DNA of 64,000 nucleotides from Paulownia fortunei. Its lineage: Eukaryota > Streptophyta > Magnoliopsida > Lamiales > Paulowniaceae. The translations under genes and the position numbers were made by a program. Shown here one piece after another: positions 58,867-64,000 of this stretch; positions within the stretch are counted from its first letter, which is position 1, and each line of letters opens with the position of its first letter. The DNA is taken from positions 16,895,993-16,959,992 of the forward strand of contig CM033109.1 in the NCBI GenBank assembly GCA_019321725.1, written 5' to 3'. The notes beneath the pieces are model-generated. The model did no database searches. It was not told the DNA's origin and was given only the letters and a program-made list of their open reading frames with translations.

Positions 58867-58902
58867 CAAGAATTCAAGATTTCACAAATCTTGAAATTCT
58901 TG
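58867..58902. other. Near-perfect hairpin in the copia-C leader
   Basis: CAAGAATTCAAGATTT, loop CAC, AAATCTTGAAATTCTTG: a 16-bp stem with a single bulged A. A related weaker stem lies at 58,778-58,818 and a partial repeat at 58,835-58,858. Confidence 0.85.
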
Positions 58903-59089
58903 AAAATTAAGAAATCCAATTTCTTAACTCGTCTCAGTTCTTAAAATATTTCAACATTTAAAACGATTAATAACATTAATCCCAAATAAAGAAATTAATT
59001 TATTCAAAACCAATCACACATATAAATATTTAATCTATCACATATATTAAATAAACATAATCGAAAAATATCAAAAACGCATGAACCTT

Positions 59090-59102
59090 GGCTCTGATAC
59101 CA
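59090..59102 (-). other. Primer-binding site of copia C
   Basis: Plus GGCTCTGATACCA; minus TGGTATCAGAGCC, an exact initiator-Met-tRNA site, one base from the LTR. Confidence 0.93.
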
Positions 59103-59103
59103 T

Positions 59104-61194
59104 TGTTGGGTTCGCGCGATCCCGAAAAACGTATATACAATAGAATTTAAAAATTTTCAAAAATATAAATATACATTACATCACATGTGATTAAAACGAA
59201 TCCTGGAACCCTTTCACGATTATGTGCATTTTCTGATAGTTAAAGTAAGAAAGTTTCAGAAACTCTTATCTTGATTTGCACTCCGACTGATATAGGGATT
59301 AAAACGATTCAAATCATTATCCCAGCATGAAAGTATCTCCATGTTCTTCAATTCAAAACCCCTTTAATTGAAATCTAATTCGCTTCTAGTATCTCAAATG
59401 TTATCCCTCTAATGTTATCCACACTTTGCATGCCCACTCGCAACCGAATCCTAGGCTATTAGTTTTCGATTCGATAATTCTATCCCATAACAATTTTATT
59501 TAGAACAAGAACACACGAATAATTAGTAATTTAATTCTTAATTCAACAATTAAATCAAGAATTAAACTAGATAAAAAGTTGGTGAACTTTTGGAGATTGA
59601 AAGGAAATAAGGGGCGAATTTTTGGGGATGAAAGAAAATTATTTTTTTTCACAAAAATCTACAATTAAAATTTTCATAAAAATATCCAAGAAGATTGTCA
59701 ATCAAGACTATCACAAGTTCTTTCTATATATAACTCTTCTTCCTTTCTTATCTCCAACTCTTTTGGTAAGTTTCTTTATCTCATAAGGACTTTCCTTTTT
59801 CCTTATTACCTCATATAAATTGAATTCCCAATTCAATTTCCTCTAGGAATTGAATTCTCAATCAAATTTCCTAATGGGCTTCCTACAAGCCCACACCAAA
59901 TGGGCCTAGGTCTAAGTAATCAATTAGACTCTACTTTAATTGATCAAATCAATTAAATTAATTCATTTAATTAATTAAACCCATCTTAATTAATTGATCC
60001 AATCAATCCCTAATCTAATTAGATCCAATCAATTAATTCAATTAATTTATTCAATTAATTCCACACTTGAATTAATTTAACCCCCATTAATTAATCAAAT
60101 TAATTAATTTAATCCAACACTTGGATTAATTTCTAGGTTAGAAATGGACTTGTCCAAGTTTTGTGTGTGACCCCTTAGGTTCACTTTAAACTAACCGTGG
60201 GCTCACAACTCTTGGGACTTAGTTGAACAATTAATTGTTCTGATTAATTAATCCAATTAATTAATTCTCTTGAAATTAACTCATTAATTCCAAAAACCCG
60301 CAAGACATGGGAAGCATCTAGCAATGCATCATGACTCCTAGTCTAAGGTGAATGTGCGAACCTATTTTAATTACGAATACCATGTAAGTACGGTCCTTCC
60401 ATTATCTAATCTCCCGATTGAGCCTAGGGCATGGATATTGAGTCGAAATCCTATTAACTCAATAACTATGTTTCCATTCCTAGTAGTTTGACTCAATAAG
60501 AAAACCCACGTCTAATTTCCATCCAACCTTAGCCAAGGATTGTAAAGTCAAGTACAGTGGAACACATAGGAGATTCACCTATTCATCTAGATAGGTGACG
60601 GATGCTTTGTTGGCCACTCATTAATCTCCATACATGAAGATGTTACTCCCAATATAAACCCCTTGTGATTATCATGCAATCGAGAAATACATCAAAGTAC
60701 AACATGTCATGCACAAGGTTACCATGGTGCCTCAAGTCCAAGGACTAATTCTTACACTATTGTAACGAGAAAATTCTCATTCAACAATAGAATATTTCCA
60801 ATTGGGAATTTTCAGGTAGGGTTGTTGAGTGTAATTGTTTCCAACAAGCACCCGCATACATGCACTAGTGTCTCCATACCAATACTTATGGAATGAGGTA
60901 TCCTCCTTTTGAGCCTGCATCGTATGCGTAAATTTCAACGGGATCGATGATGTCCCGTCTCATTAATCCTTAACTTGGAATGTTTTAAGATCACAGCCTT
61001 AGAGGCATATTCCACGATCACCATTATATGCGCAACCATGCCCCATAGTTGTGTGTGATCTAAGGACTGTATCTAATTATTATGATGAATTTAAGATAAA
61101 GATTGCCATTTAAATTATATTAATATAAATAAGAATGATTCACAAGAGTATAAGAACGGCCAGAACAATTAACACACCGGATACTAATTTAACA
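59104..61194 (-). repeat. Copia-C 5' LTR (2,091 bp)
   Basis: TGTTGGGTTCGCGCGATCC to ACTAATTTAACA on plus. A minus-strand TATA-like TATATATAGAAA lies at 59,721-59,732. Partner of 51,880-53,934. Confidence 0.92.
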
Positions 61195-61199
61195 ATTTA
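61195..61199. repeat. Target-site duplication of copia C, right copy
   Basis: ATTTA, identical to 51,875-51,879; gypsy-2 sequence resumes here. Confidence 0.88.
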
Positions 61200-61765
61200 T
61201 CATCCTCCACTTAACTTTCAACTTCTTTACCACTCCTCAATATGGTGGCCTTCACTTGCTCTTTAGGATTACTTTTGGTGTCACTAGGCATGTGAAGGCC
61301 ATCACATTGGGGAGTGGAAAAAAGGTTGACAGTCAAGGAAAGGAGAAAATTCTACTTGGTCTCCAAGTATGATTTCAGATCGACACATCTCGATTTTGGA
61401 ATCTTGTTTTGGCAGTTGATATGAACTTGGTCATAAAATCCTCCAAGCTTGGCTTTTTTTCTTGAGATGGAAATCCCAATAGTCATGGTTTTACCATATT
61501 TTGATTATTACTCCATGAAAAATTGGGGTGATTTCTCCATACGAGATTATATATGTTACTCCATGAAAAATTGGGATGAAAAATTGGGATGATTGAGAAC
61601 AAGTATTCCCCATCTTACATTCAATGCTAAAATGGCCTCCTCCACATAACTCACATGCGACACTTTGTACTTTCATGGCTGAGACACTTATATTGCCAAT
61701 CTTTTTGTTGAGTGCCTCAATTTAAGCGGTGATGGCTGTAAATGTGTCCACATTATGCACACCAA
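61200..61765 (-). pseudogene. Gypsy-2 gag C-terminal part
   Basis: The minus strand at 61,676-61,600 reads VQSVACELCGGGHFSIECKM, a complete CCHC zinc knuckle (Cys-x2-Cys-x4-His-x4-Cys), better kept than in gypsy-1 (His to Tyr). It is followed by a locally duplicated TTACTCCATGAAAAATTGGG phrase (61,509-61,590), which disturbs the frame, and a tail matching 22,980-23,080 of gypsy-1. The N-terminal gag is lost at a junction with copia-D leader near 61,765. Confidence 0.8.
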
Positions 61766-62141
61766 CTTGGCAGCGTGCATGGGATATGGAAGCAGATCTG
61801 TGTCTACCCCACTAGCGTATACGCTAGCAGCATGCACATCGCATGCGGTGCGCGCTGCCCACACAACTCTTGTGTGTTGGGCCAGCGCTTTCGCCATCCA
61901 TCGTGCCCAGGTAGGTGCGCTACCCGCAGCATGCATGCACGCTTAGTCAGTGATGCTCCTACCCTTGGCCTAACGACAATGGTTTGTGACATAGTGGTGG
62001 TGTTATCTTACTATTTTGATTTTAACAATTAAAATACAACATATATATATATCCAAATTAATCCAAAATAATTAAAACATTATTTAACAGTTAAATACAT
62101 GCATTCAACATCGAAACTCACTTATATAAACATGAAACTGT
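61766..62141 (-). other. Copia-D leader with GC-rich cassette and palindrome
   Basis: GC-rich at 61,766-61,960 (GCAGCGTGCATGGG, GCATGCGGTGCGCGCTGCCC, GGTGCGCTACCCGCAGCATG), then AT-rich to the PBS. It contains a 16-bp perfect palindrome CTAGCGTATACGCTAG at 61,812-61,827. Open frames here occur on both strands and reflect composition. Confidence 0.65.
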
Positions 62142-62154
62142 GGCTCTGATACCA
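62142..62154 (-). other. Primer-binding site of copia D
   Basis: Plus GGCTCTGATACCA, an exact initiator-Met-tRNA site on minus, one base from the LTR. Confidence 0.92.
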
Positions 62155-62155
62155 C

Positions 62156-64000
62156 TATTGGGTTCGATATACCCCGGATGAGTGTAACAAAAATAAAATT
62201 TTTAATTAAGCATGCTCAAACATATTTAAGCATACACCCTCAATTTGTAGCAATTTTAATGATCACGCGTTCATATAAGTTTTAAATAAAATAATCAATT
62301 AATTAGAGTTTTGGAGTTTTACCTTAACAGCACTCCAATTAACGTAGAGATGGTGGCAATCAGTTACCAGCTATGAATCATAAAATTGATTCGCAAAGGT
62401 CCAAGTATAGCTCCTTTAAAAAAAAGTCCACATGAATAGACAAGAACCATCAAATTATTATTTTTCTAGTAATGGTAATTCATTTTTCTATAACTATTTA
62501 TGGAGTGAAACAACAATCCTTTATCTAACCAGTGAAAATAAGTATCGTGTTTTATAGAATAAGAAAGAAGATTCTTGAAAAAAAAATATGGAGTGAAGAG
62601 AGCTAGAGAGAATTATTCCTCCCTTTTTTCTTTTTCTCTTGACCAAAAAAATGCCTCCCCCATTCTCTTAGGATAATTTTGCAAATCTATTTTGTATCCA
62701 ACAAGTGACCAAAAAAGTGTCTAAATGCATTACCTAGAATTTTTGGCCTTTCCTTGGATAACCATTTACTGATATTTGCACAATAAGAATGTGCAAAAAA
62801 TAGCCACTATGTTAGTTGTGATGAGGATTCTCATTGATCTTCAATCAATTGAAATTCCTCCCACAACTTGCCATATTCGATAACTATTATCTCTTTTTTG
62901 CAAAATAATTCTTCATCTTTTATTGTCTTCCAATTAGCTTGATGGGCCTCAACTAACGGGCTACATGAATTATGGGCTTGGACCTTTAATCTAATTAAAA
63001 GTCCATCAATTAATCCCAATTAGTTAATTAAGCTCAAATTTAATTAATTGCATCGAGCTAAATTCTAATTATTTAATTAGCTAGATTAATTTAATAATTA
63101 AATTAATTTAGTCTTTAAATTAATTAATTAATTGATCCTATCAATTAATTATTTCACTCCATTGAGCTTCCTAATCAAATTAGGTTTAATTAAAAAATCT
63201 AATTATTTAATTGAATATTTAATTCAACACTTGAATTAAATTAAACCCATAATTAATTAATCTGGATTCAAATAATTAATTACTTCATGGTTTAAGAAAT
63301 GGTTCCCTCCATTATAATGTGACCCTTTAGATTTATAACTAAGCTAGTCGTCGGCTTGCAATTATTGCAACTTCTGAATAATATTTTATTTTGATAAACT
63401 AATCACATTAATTAATCCACTTGAGATTAACTCATTAATCTTAAAAACCTCACAAGTCATGGAAAACATCTAGCAAATGTATCATGACTTATAGATTTAG
63501 GTAAAATAGTGTGTGAACCTATTTCGAGTACGAGTGTCATACACGTAAGGTCCTTCCATCATCTAATCTCTAGATTGAGTCTAAGGTATGAATTATGAGT
63601 CAAAACCTAATTTAACGTAATAACTATAATTTCATTTCAAGTTTCAATGATTCATGATAAATCTAAATTCATCCTGTCTTAGCCAAGATCTTATGTCATG
63701 AACTATAAAAACATAGAAGATTCACTTGTACTTCGACAAGTAATGGATTCTATGTTGGCCACTCATTAGCCTTCATGCACGCTAGTGCAATATCTAATAT
63801 ATTCCTTTTGTGATTGTCAAGTAATCAGAAGATATACCAAAATGGTACATGGCGTACACAATAACACTATGGTGCCTCAAGTCCAAGGACTAATTGTGTA
63901 TTATCGTCACTTGAAGATTTTTATTTCGACAAAAAATGTTTCCAACTAAGAATCTTCAGTGGGTCAGTTCAGTATACTTGTTTTGTAATAGGCATCTGCA
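62156..64000 (-). repeat. Copia-D 5' LTR, incomplete at window end
   Basis: Starts TATTGGGTTCG (terminal TG changed to TA) and follows the family order (TTAATTAATT-rich block, AACTAAGCTAGTCGTCGGCTT, AACCTCACAAGTCATGG, ACTTGTTTTGTAATAGGCA). 1,845 bp are visible; about 200 bp more would be expected. Confidence 0.88.

Larger units (their letters stand above)
56960..59089 (-). other. 5' leader of copia C
   Basis: The conserved family part is at 56,960-58,110 (minus GGGCTCATAAAATTG, GCCATGAGTCATGGGA, GGCCATGAGTCGTG-like). Then comes an AT-rich stretch, the GC-rich 88-bp minisatellite (58,327-58,625) and AT-rich hairpins (58,770-58,902). No protein is supported despite open frames in the GC-rich block. 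Confidence 0.7.
51880..61194 (-). mobile_element. Complete long-LTR Ty1/copia element 'C' nested in gypsy-2
   Basis: 9,315 bp: 3' LTR 51,880-53,934, polypurine tract, decayed pol and gag, a long leader with hairpins and an 88-bp minisatellite, PBS 59,090-59,102, and 5' LTR 59,104-61,194. Perfect ATTTA target duplication. LTR starts compared by eye over about 230 bp differ at about 18 positions, mostly transitions. The coding interior is much more degraded than the LTR pair would suggest. Confidence 0.92.
39399..61765 (-). mobile_element. Athila-like Ty3/gypsy element 'gypsy-2', in three segments
   Basis: Segments 39,399-40,620 (3' region and integrase C-terminus), 48,305-51,879 (integrase, RNase H, RT, protease) and 61,195-61,765 (gag C-terminus) are colinear with gypsy-1 on the minus strand. 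They are separated by copia G and copia C. The N-terminal gag, PBS and 5' LTR have been replaced by the copia-D junction near 61,765; the 3' LTR is missing to the left of copia A. Coding segments are better kept than in gypsy-1 but still broken. Confidence 0.85.
61766..64000 (-). mobile_element. Long-LTR Ty1/copia fragment 'D' (leader start, PBS, 5' LTR), running off the window
   Basis: A GC-rich leader cassette (61,766-61,960), PBS, then an LTR starting at 62,156 that continues past 64,000. Coding regions are absent: the leader is fused directly to gypsy-2 gag. Orientation is minus. Confidence 0.8.

Noticed and set aside
59090..59102. tRNA-like match (GGCTCTGATACCA)
   Set aside because: It is the 13-base primer-binding site of a retrotransposon, not a tRNA gene; no cloverleaf surrounds it.
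61742..62032. Several open frames in the GC-rich block near 61.8 kb
   Set aside because: Same reason: the copia-D leader cassette, with frames on both strands and no family resemblance.

Overview
This is plant nuclear DNA from an AT-rich intergenic region, built almost wholly from nested and decayed LTR retrotransposons. The evidence is primer-binding sites complementary to plant initiator-Met and Asp tRNAs, Ty1/copia and Ty3/gypsy gag-pol domains, paired LTRs ending in TG...CA, and several target-site duplications. I see no intact host gene, no tRNA or rRNA gene and no CRISPR array. The only host-like coding trace is a short LOG-type (cytokinin riboside monophosphate phosphoribohydrolase-like) fragment on the minus strand at 908-1,020, cut off by a 100-N assembly gap. 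I cannot name the species.

Layout. (1) 1-807: a gypsy gag/protease fragment on +, then the gap (808-907), the LOG-like fragment, and an unrecognised broken ORF (1,277-1,539). (2) 2,040-6,680: a minus-strand gypsy remnant, 'gypsy-0', with pre-RT, protease, gag, leader and LTR. (3) 7,260-10,800: a plus-strand copia fragment, 'F', with a truncated LTR, PBS and leader. (4) 10,800-26,089: a minus-strand Athila-like gypsy, 'gypsy-1', with both LTRs. It is interrupted by a complete short-LTR copia element, 'H', at 15,416-20,545 with target duplication GAATC. (5) 26,098-30,226: 3' LTR plus a small internal piece of minus-strand copia 'B'; its LTR is itself interrupted by a solo LTR, 'E' (28,016-29,932). 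(6) about 30,227-39,398: minus-strand copia 'A', with gag, protease, integrase, RT and RNase H still readable. (7) 39,399-61,765: a second Athila-like gypsy, 'gypsy-2', in three pieces split by plus-strand copia 'G' (40,621-48,304) and minus-strand copia 'C' (51,880-61,194, target duplication ATTTA). (8) about 61,770-64,000: leader and 5' LTR of minus-strand copia 'D', running off the window.

Elements A-G except H belong to one long-LTR (about 2 kb) copia family with a Met-tRNA PBS and a long 5' leader (Angela/BARE-like in layout; the lineage name is inference). The two Athila-like copies share an Asp-tRNA-type organisation. Every coding region carries stops, frameshifts or lost catalytic residues, so none looks autonomous. 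The most unusual feature is a GC-rich, apparently fast-changing cassette at a similar place in the leader of each long-LTR copia copy. In C it is an 88-bp tandem repeat containing hairpins whose stems change in step.
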